From NCBI RefSeq assembly GCF_900163965.1, contig NZ_FULE01000024.1:1-64000 (forward strand): 64,000 nucleotides of DNA. Direction: 5' to 3'. This stretch comes from Vibrio ruber DSM 16370. Lineage in GTDB: Bacteria > Pseudomonadota > Gammaproteobacteria > Enterobacterales > Vibrionaceae. Below are positions 46,655 through 54,881 of this stretch, in pieces; the stretch's first letter is position 1, and the number at the start of each line of letters is the position of its first letter. Both the position numbers and the translations under genes were made by a program. The notes beneath the pieces are model-generated. The model did not search any database. It saw only the letters and a list, made by a program, of their open reading frames with translations, and was not told where the DNA came from.

Positions 46655-46957
46655 GTTGCTTCAGGAATGAATCGCTCATTCTGAAGCATCCGACAGACAG
46701 GATGTTTGTCTGATAAGGATGGTCTGCTTGGCCCTATGGAGTTGGGGATGTAATGGAACCAAGCCACGGAAGTGCTTCGTTACAATGATGTTTTCAGGGA
46801 CAGTGAAAATTCATCAGGATTGATGACGAACGATAAATTTTTTGCAAGGAAAGCACCAACAACAAAAGGAATATTGTGCGCATCTCGATGTGCCAGGATA
46901 GTTTCCGTCACTCCGGTGACTGTTTATAAAGCGACAGATAATCCTGTCGCTTTTTTT
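46655..46957 (+). ncRNA. csrC: CsrC/CsrB-type RNA that sequesters CsrA
   Basis: The segment contains twelve GGA triplets in about 300 nt, many as AGGA or GGGA in hairpin loops (for example CAGACAGGATGTTTGTCTG at 46694-46712). It ends in AAAGCGACAG / CTGTCGCTTT plus a T run, closely like the E. coli CsrC terminator. The place between engB and yihI is also that of E. coli csrC. Such RNAs bind and titrate the translational regulator CsrA and are switched on by the VarS/VarA (BarA/UvrY) system. The 5' end is estimated from a TTGTTC-N16-TAAAGT promoter candidate and is uncertain. Confidence 0.85.
46929..46957 (+). terminator. csrC terminator
   Basis: GCGACAG (46931-46937) and CTGTCGC (46944-46950) flank a 6-nt loop and are followed by seven T residues. 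Confidence 0.9.
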
Positions 46958-47101
46958 ATTGCTCTTTTTATACCATTGCGGGTCAACCGAAACCCGTTAC
47001 GTCTGTCTGTTGAAGCACAGCGTTGCAGAAAAAATAAGCTTAAATACTCCACTATCGGGTCAGTTTCTGGTATGTTGCGCATCCCGTAACAAGGAGTCTA
47101 T

Positions 47102-47740
47102 ATGATCTCATGTCCACTATGCGGTGCTGAATCGCCGGTGGTTTATCATCGGGATAAACAGCGCGAGTATTGGCAATGCCATCAATGTTATTTGGTGAGT
47201 GTCGCACCTGCATTTCATCTGGATGCAGAGTCAGAAAAATCCATCTATGATCTACATGAGAATCATCCGTCTGATATGGGATATCGGCGGTTTTTGTCTC
47301 GTCTGACGGTGCCGCTGGCAGAACGGATTGTTCCTGATGCTCACGGGCTCGATTTTGGATGCGGCCCCGGGCCGACGCTCTCTTTGATGATGGCGGAGCT
47401 CGGGTTTCAGATGGCTGTATATGATGTCTTTTATTTCCCCCAGCAGACGGTGTTAGAATCGACGTATGATTTTATTACCGCAACTGAAGTGATTGAACAC
47501 TTACATACACCGGGTCAAGTGTGGCAGCAGTGGTTGTCATTGGTGAAGCCGGGGGGATATATCGGGATCATGACCAAATTAGTCAAAAATTTGGATGCGT
47601 TTACAAGGTGGCATTATAAGAATGATCTCACCCATGTAAGCTTTTTTAGCCGAGAGACTTTTTGTTTTCTAGCAAAACGGGATGCTCTCGAAATTGAATT
47701 TATCGGTAGTGATGTAATTTTACTGAGGAAAAGCCAGTAA
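47102..47740 (+). CDS. Class I SAM-dependent methyltransferase with N-terminal zinc ribbon
   Basis: This 212-residue protein starts with a likely zinc ribbon (CPLCG, then CHQC) and continues with a class I methyltransferase (GLDFGCGPGPTLSLMMAELG; FDFITATEVIEHLHTPGQVW-like region; LVKPGGYIGIMTKL). The target is unknown. AAGGAG precedes the ATG by about 6 nt. The stop overlaps the yihI start (TAATG), so the genes are probably coupled. Confidence 0.85.
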   Translation: MISCPLCGAESPVVYHRDKQREYWQCHQCYLVSVAPAFHLDAESEKSIYDLHENHPSDMGYRRFLSRLTVPLAERIVPDAHGLDFGCGPGPTLSLMMAELGFQMAVYDVFYFPQQTVLESTYDFITATEVIEHLHTPGQVWQQWLSLVKPGGYIGIMTKLVKNLDAFTRWHYKNDLTHVSFFSRETFCFLAKRDALEIEFIGSDVILLRKSQ

Positions 47741-48306
47741 TGAGCCGTAAGAAGAAAGTAAGATCATCTGGGAATTCAGACGTTGTTGTCGTTCGTCAGC
47801 GTTCTCAGACAGATATCGAAGGACGTTTGCGCAAGAAGCTGAAAAAGAGAAAAGGCTTGAAAACCGGTAGCCGTCATTCAGAAGAGTCCGGCAATACACG
47901 TCGGTTAAGTACAGCGCAGGCGCAGGATCCTCGCCTGGGGAGTAAGAAAAAAATTCCGTTGGTTGTAGAAACACAGCCAAAAGTGATTGCTGAGAAACGG
48001 CAAGAGCAGGCAGAACAAGAGCTGGCACGGCTCGAAAATGATGCGCAGCTGCATGCTTTGCTAGCTCGGCTGGATCAGGGTGAAAAGCTGGGCGCCGGCT
48101 TGCAACAGTATGTTGATGAAAAGCTTAATCGCATTGAAAAGCTGATGAAACAGCTCGGGCTGTTTGACGAAGAGGATTCGTTTGATGAAGAGCGTGATGA
48201 AGCGTTATCCTCTGAGACTCCGGTGAAGAAACCGAAGCAAAACGTATCGGATGACGAACTGCTGGAGAAATTTACCGGATTTGATCCGGATGATTTTCAG
48301 CAATAG
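47740..48306 (+). CDS. yihI: Der GTPase-activating protein YihI
   Basis: This 188-residue protein has a very basic, probably disordered N-terminal half (SRKKKVRSS, RLRKKLKKRKGLKTG) and an acidic helical C-terminus (DEEDSFDEERDEAL, LLEKFTGFDPDDFQQ). YihI stimulates the GTPase Der and tunes late ribosome assembly. Location near engB and hemN is as in E. coli. Confidence 0.93.
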   Translation: MSRKKKVRSSGNSDVVVVRQRSQTDIEGRLRKKLKKRKGLKTGSRHSEESGNTRRLSTAQAQDPRLGSKKKIPLVVETQPKVIAEKRQEQAEQELARLENDAQLHALLARLDQGEKLGAGLQQYVDEKLNRIEKLMKQLGLFDEEDSFDEERDEALSSETPVKKPKQNVSDDELLEKFTGFDPDDFQQ

Positions 48307-48315
48307 GAGTAACAT

Positions 48316-48804
48316 ATGAATCTGACTGTACTCGCGATTGTCGGGTGTTTGATTGTTGCAGGTCTGGCGATTTATGCCGGGTATTTGCTGGTGAAATTGA
48401 AGCAGCAGAAAGCATTGGTTGCCAAGCATCGTGAACTGGCGATTGAGAAGAGAAATGCAAATATTTTCGAGAACGTAAACACGCTCTGTATGGTCGGTAT
48501 TCAAGGACAGTGTGACCTGTCAGAAATCAGCATTCGTGTCTATTGCATTATGGATTATGTTCAGGGTGAGCAACGAATTGATTTTGAAAAACAATTCCCA
48601 GCCATTTCTGAGCTGTATCATATCGTCAAAGATATGCCTCGTGGCGAAGCTCGGCAAGAGATGCCTAAGAAAGAAAGGATGCAGCAAAATCTGGAGCGGA
48701 TGAAAGCTGAAAGTCGGCTGGAGGATGATATCGTCCGGGAGCTGACCACGCTGAAGGATATGATTCAGCCCTTGAATCAACAAATTCAGGTTCAAATGGT
48801 CTAA
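48316..48804 (+). CDS. DUF2489 family protein
   Basis: This 162-residue protein has an N-terminal membrane anchor (about 4-26, LAIVGCLIVAGLAIYAGYLL) followed by a mostly helical cytoplasmic part with conserved segments NVNTLCMVGIQGQCDLSEIS and DYVQGEQRIDFEKQFPAI. DUF2489 proteins lie between yihI and hemN in vibrios; no function is known. It is 10 bp after yihI. Confidence 0.85.
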   Translation: MNLTVLAIVGCLIVAGLAIYAGYLLVKLKQQKALVAKHRELAIEKRNANIFENVNTLCMVGIQGQCDLSEISIRVYCIMDYVQGEQRIDFEKQFPAISELYHIVKDMPRGEARQEMPKKERMQQNLERMKAESRLEDDIVRELTTLKDMIQPLNQQIQVQMV

Positions 48805-48945
48805 ACCTCGAGTCCTATAGCGGTTCATTCGGTGATCTCTGTAGCACTTTCACACAATAATCATGGATTTCTATTTTGCTGCCCGACTTGTCAGTATCGC
48901 AGTGTGGCAAAATAGGAGTTCATCGACGCATTCGGAAAGATAAAT

Positions 48946-50331
48946 ATGTTTCAGCAGGTATCTCGTCAGCAGGTTGTCTGGGATCAGGCAATGTTGGATA
49001 AATATAATTACTCCGGGCCTCGCTATACCTCTTATCCGACAGCCGTCGAATTCCATGAAGCATTTACGATTGCGGACTTTGATATGGCTTGTGCCCAGTA
49101 TCCCGACCGTCCGCTTTCTCTTTATATCCATATCCCTTTCTGCCATAAGCTGTGTTACTACTGTGGTTGTAACAAGGTTGTCACCCGTCATTCCCATAAA
49201 GCGGATGAGTATCTGGATATGCTGGAGCTTGAGATTCGCCAGCGTGCATCCTTGTTAGCGGGTCGTCGTGTGGTGCAGCTTCACTTCGGTGGCGGGACTC
49301 CGACATTTCTGACGGCTCCCCAAATTACCCGTTTGATGACACTGATCAGACAGGAGTTTGATTTTGAGCCTGAAGCAGAAATCAGTATTGAAGTCGATCC
49401 GCGCGAGATACAACTGGATATTCTGGATCATCTCTATCAAGAAGGTTTTAACCGTTTAAGTATCGGGGTTCAGGATTTCAACAAAGAAGTTCAGCTGTTG
49501 ATCAACCGGATTCAGGATGAAACGTTTATCTTCGCGTTAGCAGAACGAGCCCGGGAATTAGGATTCCGTTCAACCAACCTTGACCTGATTTATGGCTTGC
49601 CCAAGCAGACCCCTGCTTCATTTGCCCGGACTTTGAACCGTGTTCTGGAAATGAAACCGGGGCGGTTGTCCATTTTTAATTACGCACATATGCCGCAACT
49701 GTTTGCCGCACAGCGGAAAATCAAAGAAGATTTTCTGCCGACAACACAAGAAAAAATGGCCATCTTACAGATGACTATCGATATGCTGACCGGGGCGGGT
49801 TATCAGTTTATCGGCATGGATCATTTTGCCCTGCCCGAAGATGATCTCGCAGTTGCGCAAAGAGAAGGTTGTCTCCATCGTAATTTTCAGGGGTATACCA
49901 CCTATGGTGATTGTGATCTGATTGGTTTCGGGGTGTCTGCGATATCGATGGTCGGTGATGCTTATGCACAGAACCACAAAGAGCTGAAAAAATACTATCA
50001 TCAAGTGGAACATCAGCGTCATGCGTTATGGAAAGGGGTGGCGTTGGATAAAGATGACTTAGCCCGCCGGGATGTGATTAAGCAATTGATGTGTAACTTT
50101 ACCCTCGATAAGGCTCAGATCGAGCGCACCCATCAGCTCGACTTTGATCGGTATTTCCAGCCAGACTTAGCGCTACTGGAACATTTCATCGCAGATGAGC
50201 TGGTTTTAGTCAGTGATAAGCAATTGACGGTGACACCAAAGGGGCGCTTACTGATTCGTAATATCTGTATGTGCTTTGATCGTTACCTGCGCGAAAGGGC
50301 GAGGCAGCAGCAGTTTTCCCGGGTGATATGA
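48946..50331 (+). CDS. hemN: Oxygen-independent coproporphyrinogen III dehydrogenase HemN
   Basis: This 461-residue radical SAM enzyme converts coproporphyrinogen III to protoporphyrinogen IX without oxygen. Cysteines 66, 70 and 73 in PFCHKLCYYCGC bind the 4Fe-4S cluster. The HFGGGTPTFL motif and the C-terminal HemN domain (about 360-450) are present. Length matches E. coli HemN rather than the shorter HemW. A terminator follows. Confidence 0.95.
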   Translation: MFQQVSRQQVVWDQAMLDKYNYSGPRYTSYPTAVEFHEAFTIADFDMACAQYPDRPLSLYIHIPFCHKLCYYCGCNKVVTRHSHKADEYLDMLELEIRQRASLLAGRRVVQLHFGGGTPTFLTAPQITRLMTLIRQEFDFEPEAEISIEVDPREIQLDILDHLYQEGFNRLSIGVQDFNKEVQLLINRIQDETFIFALAERARELGFRSTNLDLIYGLPKQTPASFARTLNRVLEMKPGRLSIFNYAHMPQLFAAQRKIKEDFLPTTQEKMAILQMTIDMLTGAGYQFIGMDHFALPEDDLAVAQREGCLHRNFQGYTTYGDCDLIGFGVSAISMVGDAYAQNHKELKKYYHQVEHQRHALWKGVALDKDDLARRDVIKQLMCNFTLDKAQIERTHQLDFDRYFQPDLALLEHFIADELVLVSDKQLTVTPKGRLLIRNICMCFDRYLRERARQQQFSRVI

Positions 50332-50392
50332 TTTTTTGTGTTACGCCCGTTGCGTTTGTATACCGCATTCCGGGCTGATGTCCCGGTACAAC

Positions 50393-50416
50393 AAAGCCAG
50401 CAGATGCTGGCTTTTT
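50393..50416 (+). terminator. hemN terminator
   Basis: AAAGCCAGC (50393-50401) and GCTGGCTTT (50406-50414) form a 9-bp stem followed by TT. The A and T flanks allow it to work for both hemN and the facing hemY end. Confidence 0.85.
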
Positions 50417-50446
50417 AGGTTCTGGTTTGGCGTAACAGGAAGGTAG

Positions 50447-51634
50447 CTAAGATGTCGGCTCAATCAGTGAGAGGGCTTTCTTACTGACATGGTGTGCTGC
50501 CTGAGACATATCTTGCTGCTCCAGAACCTGAGCAAGCAGCTGGTAGTCAGAGATACTGTTTCTGATTTTTAGTGCTTTTTCCAGATGCCCCTGAGCCAAT
50601 GGGAATTTCTCTTCCTGAAAATAGAGCTGTCCGAGTGCACTGTGCGCTTCTGCATGTTGCTCATCTTTACGAATCACATCATGTAACAGTTTGATCACCG
50701 GCTGGCGGCTCTCCAGTTTGAGTTCAGGCAACAGTGGGTAGCTGTTTGAGTTCGGATGCTTCTTAATGTGTTCTTTCAGGAGCGAAAATGCTTCTTCGTC
50801 ACCTTGATATTGCAGCAGCAACTGCACATAGCATACGAGCAGTTCCGGAGTGTTTTTCAGACGCTTAGGCAGATCTTTCCAATACTCGGTGAGCGTCTCT
50901 TTCCCCCGGATGGTTGCAGCCTGTTCCATGAGATGGCTGCGTGATTCGATTTCCAGACGGTTGATTTCTTCTTCTCCGGCTAATTTGAGCTTTCTGAGCT
51001 GTGGAAACAGGCCTTGTAGCGGTTGCCATTGCCGGAGCTGATAATAGGCTGTCTTCAACAGACTGACGACCACAGGGTTGTCCGGGTGCTGGATAGCCAG
51101 TTCACTCAACACGTTAAGTGCATCCTGATAACGCTGTTCTTTTGTGTACTGTCTTGCTTTGGTGAGTTCGACGGCCAGCGTTGAATTTTCTTGTTTGGCG
51201 GCAAGAGACAGGTAGTGATCCCGTTTCTCCTGATTGCCTTGTTCGAGCGCAGCCTCAGAAGCAATGAGATAGCACAGCAGCGGCATATCGTGATTTTTTG
51301 CCAGCCGGGTGACTTTCTTTTCGGCCTGTTTCCAGTCTCCCTCGATGAGTTTTACAATGCCTTCGTTGGTATCCCGGCGAGACTGCTTCAGTTTTCGAGA
51401 ACCAAACCAGTTCCAGGTGCTGCTACTGATATGCAAGGCTTTTTTGATCAAAAACTCAACGGCGAACAGTGCGGCCAGTAAAGCGATCACCAGCAGGATC
51501 AGCGTGGTAACACTCATCTCAATGGTTTTATTCGCAATTGAGATCAGAACGTATCCTTGCTGTCCGGAATACTGGGTACCGACGTATAACCCGATACCGA
51601 GAACTACGAAGAGAAAAATGGTGCGAATCATCAC
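50447..51634 (-). CDS. hemY: HemY protein, heme-operon inner-membrane TPR protein
   Basis: This 395-residue protein has two N-terminal membrane segments (about 3-20 and 40-62) and a TPR-like helical domain that should face the cytoplasm or periplasm depending on topology. It is the enterobacterial-type HemY, not protoporphyrinogen oxidase, and its exact role is unsettled. It is the last gene of hemCDXY and overlaps hemX by 4 bp. Confidence 0.92.
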   Translation of the reverse strand: MMIRTIFLFVVLGIGLYVGTQYSGQQGYVLISIANKTIEMSVTTLILLVIALLAALFAVEFLIKKALHISSSTWNWFGSRKLKQSRRDTNEGIVKLIEGDWKQAEKKVTRLAKNHDMPLLCYLIASEAALEQGNQEKRDHYLSLAAKQENSTLAVELTKARQYTKEQRYQDALNVLSELAIQHPDNPVVVSLLKTAYYQLRQWQPLQGLFPQLRKLKLAGEEEINRLEIESRSHLMEQAATIRGKETLTEYWKDLPKRLKNTPELLVCYVQLLLQYQGDEEAFSLLKEHIKKHPNSNSYPLLPELKLESRQPVIKLLHDVIRKDEQHAEAHSALGQLYFQEEKFPLAQGHLEKALKIRNSISDYQLLAQVLEQQDMSQAAHHVSKKALSLIEPTS

Positions 51635-52785
51635 TCTTCCTCCTTCATCAAACCGGAGACTTGTTTACGTAACCGCTCATGAATGAGATCCGTCAGCGGT
51701 TGCTGTGATTCCAGCTTCACCGGATATTGAATGGTAATTTTCTTCTGACTCAGGGATTGGGTGGCTTGGTTAAACTGTTTCACCTGATTATTGTCAGGGT
51801 TCAAGAACGAGACCGACCATTGATTGGCTGTGGTTAAAGCTGTGGTATAGATCTCCTGATTTTCGTCATAGACGGCTCTGATAGCTGTCTCGAGTTTGGC
51901 TTTCAGATTTTCTCTCAGGTAGAAATCCTGTTCCGGAGACAGTAACGGAATGACGTTACCATCGCGGGTTCTGAATGTGATGAATTGCTCGGCGAAACTC
52001 TTCAGAGAGGTAAGCAGGTTATCCTGCCAGTGGCTGATGTCTTCACTGACCTGTGGTTTTTGCTCTTGTGGCGCATCAGGAAGAATCGCGTTCGCCAGTG
52101 GCAGTTTATCGATGAGTTGTTCGAGACTGGTGAGGCGCAGTACCAACCCATCTTTATCGATCAGCGGCAGAGATTTCAATGTGGTGATGTCATTGGCCAT
52201 TGCCTGACGCAGTGTGACCAGACTCGGGTCATTGAGTGCAGCAATGCGTTCATCGGCACTTTCCATCAGGTGAGTTGCTGTCAGGACATCGTGTTCGAGA
52301 AATAGTTTTCGTCCGGCAAGCTTGACCAGATAATCAGATTCAGCCAACAGCCAGTCATTGGGGCGACGTCCTTTGATATCAGCAAGCGCACGTTGCAGGC
52401 TATCAATACTCTTTTGCTGTTGATCCAGATTCGTATCAACCTGATTGATGACGGTTGCCGTTTTTTTATCGATGTCTTGGTTGAGCTGAGTCACTTGGGT
52501 TTCAACTTGGCTCACCGATTGGCTCAGTTGTTGCTGAAGTTGTTTGATTTGTTCCTGATAGCCATGCATGGTTTGTTGAACATAGGCGGCAATCCCGCCC
52601 CCGGTGAGCAATGTTAGCACGATGGCAATTTTACTGAGTCTTGCCCCCGGTGCTGCTGGTGTTTTTTGCTTTGCTTTGGCACCAGATGGTGTTGCTTCGG
52701 GCTTAGATGCGGATGCAGAAGAAGATGTGGCTGATTTTTGCTGATCTTCTGAGGTTGGGGTAACGGCTTTTTTTGTATCAGTCAT
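51631..52785 (-). CDS. hemX: HemX, uroporphyrinogen-III C-methyltransferase-like membrane protein
   Basis: This 384-residue protein has a low-complexity Ser/Ala/Pro/Lys N-terminus (about 1-48), one membrane segment (about 50-68), a coiled coil (about 75-130) and a helical C-terminal domain. It carries no methyltransferase motif although databases often give it that name. It overlaps hemD and hemY by 4 bp each. Confidence 0.92.
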   Translation of the reverse strand: MTDTKKAVTPTSEDQQKSATSSSASASKPEATPSGAKAKQKTPAAPGARLSKIAIVLTLLTGGGIAAYVQQTMHGYQEQIKQLQQQLSQSVSQVETQVTQLNQDIDKKTATVINQVDTNLDQQQKSIDSLQRALADIKGRRPNDWLLAESDYLVKLAGRKLFLEHDVLTATHLMESADERIAALNDPSLVTLRQAMANDITTLKSLPLIDKDGLVLRLTSLEQLIDKLPLANAILPDAPQEQKPQVSEDISHWQDNLLTSLKSFAEQFITFRTRDGNVIPLLSPEQDFYLRENLKAKLETAIRAVYDENQEIYTTALTTANQWSVSFLNPDNNQVKQFNQATQSLSQKKITIQYPVKLESQQPLTDLIHERLRKQVSGLMKEEE

Positions 52786-53534
52786 TCATGATTCCTGTCA
52801 TTCTTCCCGGCCAGAACTGCGGCCACTAAGTCTGAATTGCTGGCACTACCCACAGCAATGATATGTTTGATGCCCAATGAACGTGCATCATGTGCAATCC
52901 GTTCACTGGGGACATAAAATGTTTGATCCAATAACCATGGCGCATCGTATTCAGCAATCTGTGTCACGAAAAACCGCAGTTGTTGTTCACTGGTAATGAT
53001 AATGCTGTTTACCGCTGCCTTTTGCCAAGCGGAAACTGCAACCCGGGCATTAAAAGGGAGCATTTCGCGTTGATAAACTTCGCAATAATTGACCAATGCT
53101 CCCTGCGATTTTAGCTGTTGGGCGATTAAATCCCGGCCGCCATTTCCTCTCAGAATCTCAACGCGTAACCCTGTGGGGGCGTTAAGCTCGGGGAGAGAGA
53201 GGAAATTTTCACTGTCGCTCACTGCGGGATAGTTTACCGTCTGTTGGGTAAAATTACTTAGAAGCTGTGCGGTTTTTTGACCGATGGCAAGATATCGGAT
53301 ATCAGACGGCCATGAAAGACCATGTTGGTTGAGATATTCCTGACTATAAAGGACGGCTTGCTGGCTGACGGCGATGACCAGATCACACTGTGCCAGCCGA
53401 TGCGGCAGTTGAACAAGTTCCGAACCGGCATGAAAATCAATTAAAGGATGATGGGCCGCTTCAATACCAGCGGCCTGAAGTTGATGGCAGAGTGCTTCTC
53501 CCGGTTTACCGGGGCGGGTCACCAGCACCGACAT
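52782..53534 (-). CDS. hemD: Uroporphyrinogen-III synthase HemD
   Basis: This 250-residue two-domain enzyme closes hydroxymethylbilane into uroporphyrinogen III. It has SVLVTRPGKPGEAL at the start, VEILRGNGGRDLIAQQL in the middle and IITSEQQLRFF in the second domain. As usual for HemD, conservation is low and the context carries much of the assignment: 2 bp after hemC and overlapping hemX. Confidence 0.94.
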   Translation of the reverse strand: MSVLVTRPGKPGEALCHQLQAAGIEAAHHPLIDFHAGSELVQLPHRLAQCDLVIAVSQQAVLYSQEYLNQHGLSWPSDIRYLAIGQKTAQLLSNFTQQTVNYPAVSDSENFLSLPELNAPTGLRVEILRGNGGRDLIAQQLKSQGALVNYCEVYQREMLPFNARVAVSAWQKAAVNSIIITSEQQLRFFVTQIAEYDAPWLLDQTFYVPSERIAHDARSLGIKHIIAVGSASNSDLVAAVLAGKNDRNHE

Positions 53535-53536
53535 GA

Positions 53537-54475
53537 TCAGTCATGCTCATGGTAAAGGCGGGTGAGTATTTCTCGGGCGCCTTGCTGTAGAAGTTGATGG
53601 GCGAGTGTTTCTCCCAACTGTTGCGCATCTTTGCGGTGCCCTTTGATCTCCCCGCGAATGATTTGGCTGCCGTCCGGTTCTCCGACCAGCGCCCGCAGCC
53701 AGATTTGGTCATTTTCCAGCAGTGCGTAACTACCGATGGGAACCTGACAACCGCCCTGAAGAGTGGTATTCATCGCGCGTTCACTGAGCACGCGATCGGT
53801 GGTGTCCTGATGGCTCAATGGTTTTAATAACTCGATTAATCGTGTGTCATCTAAACGGCATTCAATCCCCACGGCACCCTGACCGACAGCCGGCAGCGAT
53901 TGCTCCGGTGTCAGATAGCTACGGATTCTGCTTTCAAGATTGAGGCGTTTCAGACCCGCGGCAGCAAGAATTATCGCATCGTATTCTCCGGCATCGAGTT
54001 TGCCGAGTCGTGTGCCGACATTGCCACGGAGATCTTTGATCACAATATCGGGTCGGGTTTCTTTTAACTGACATTGGCGTCTTAAACTGCACGTCCCGAC
54101 GATAGCGCCTTCAGGCAGTTCATCGAAAGCAGCATAATGGTTAGAAACAAACGCATCACGCGGATCGCCGCGTTCACAGATTGTCACAAGCCCTAACCCT
54201 TGTGGAAATTCAACCGGGACATCTTTCATTGAATGAACCGCAAGATCAGCCCGGCCTTCGAGCATCGCGGTTTCAAGCTCTTTGACAAACAGTCCTTTGC
54301 CGCCGACTTTCGCCAATGGCGTGTCCAGAATCACATCGCCCTTCGTCACCATCGTGACCAGTTCGACGGCCAACCCCGGATGAGCAGCCTGAAGCGCATC
54401 CTTGACATAATGGGCCTGCCAAAGGGCGAGCGGACTTTTACGGGTAGCAATACGAATCGGAGATGAATCAGTCAT
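53537..54475 (-). CDS. hemC: Hydroxymethylbilane synthase HemC
   Basis: This 312-residue enzyme polymerises four porphobilinogens. Cys243 in [10 protein letters not shown] carries the dipyrromethane cofactor. [22 protein letters not shown] and [11 protein letters not shown] are canonical substrate-binding regions. It heads hemCDXY and is divergent from cyaA, the classical gamma-proteobacterial arrangement. Confidence 0.97.
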   Translation of the reverse strand: MTDSSPIRIATRKSPLALWQAHYVKDALQAAHPGLAVELVTMVTKGDVILDTPLAKVGGKGLFVKELETAMLEGRADLAVHSMKDVPVEFPQGLGLVTICERGDPRDAFVSNHYAAFDELPEGAIVGTCSLRRQCQLKETRPDIVIKDLRGNVGTRLGKLDAGEYDAIILAAAGLKRLNLESRIRSYLTPEQSLPAVGQGAVGIECRLDDTRLIELLKPLSHQDTTDRVLSERAMNTTLQGGCQVPIGSYALLENDQIWLRALVGEPDGSQIIRGEIKGHRKDAQQLGETLAHQLLQQGAREILTRLYHEHD

Positions 54476-54881
54476 AGGTTATGAGTTGGTCAGGGAAAAT
54501 GATAGATCACATCCTATCATTGTTCTTTTCGATCCCCAAGTTCACCTAACCGGTTGAAAAATAGCGCATGGCACAGCGATGCGTCTTAATGAAAAAATGC
54601 ATAGGAAAACTTGTAAATTTTGAGATATACGACCATAGTCTAATTTAAAATATGTGATGTAGCTCTTGTTTATACTTTGAGCTATGATTGTTCGATAATA
54701 TGAGTGAGATATGTATCAACGATAAGTTGCCTAAAATTTTCTGGATTTACCGGTACGGGGGATCCGGGAGAGATATCTTTACCATCGATAGATAAAGTGT
54801 TAAATTGATCACGTTTTGACGGCGATTTTGCACAAAGGGCAATCAGTTCGTTGAGTTTTGAGCCAACCAAGGATATTCCCC
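54476..54881. other. hemC-cyaA divergent control region
   Basis: This 406-bp spacer has no convincing gene; a 69-codon minus-strand frame (54682-54891) has no known motif and runs through the CRP site. The region should contain the hemC promoter in its left part and the cyaA promoter with its CRP site in its right part. Confidence 0.6.
54795..54816. promoter_or_regulatory. CRP site of the cyaA promoter
   Basis: AAGTGTTAAATTGATCACGT (54795-54814) contains GTGTTAAATTGATCACGTTT, which as I recall is the same as the CRP site of E. coli cyaA. cAMP-CRP would repress synthesis of adenylate cyclase here, as it does there. Confidence 0.85.

Noticed and set aside
46772..47089. 105-codon plus-strand open frame downstream of engB
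   Set aside because: It runs through the CsrC-type RNA and its terminator, has no ribosome site of note and no recognisable protein features.
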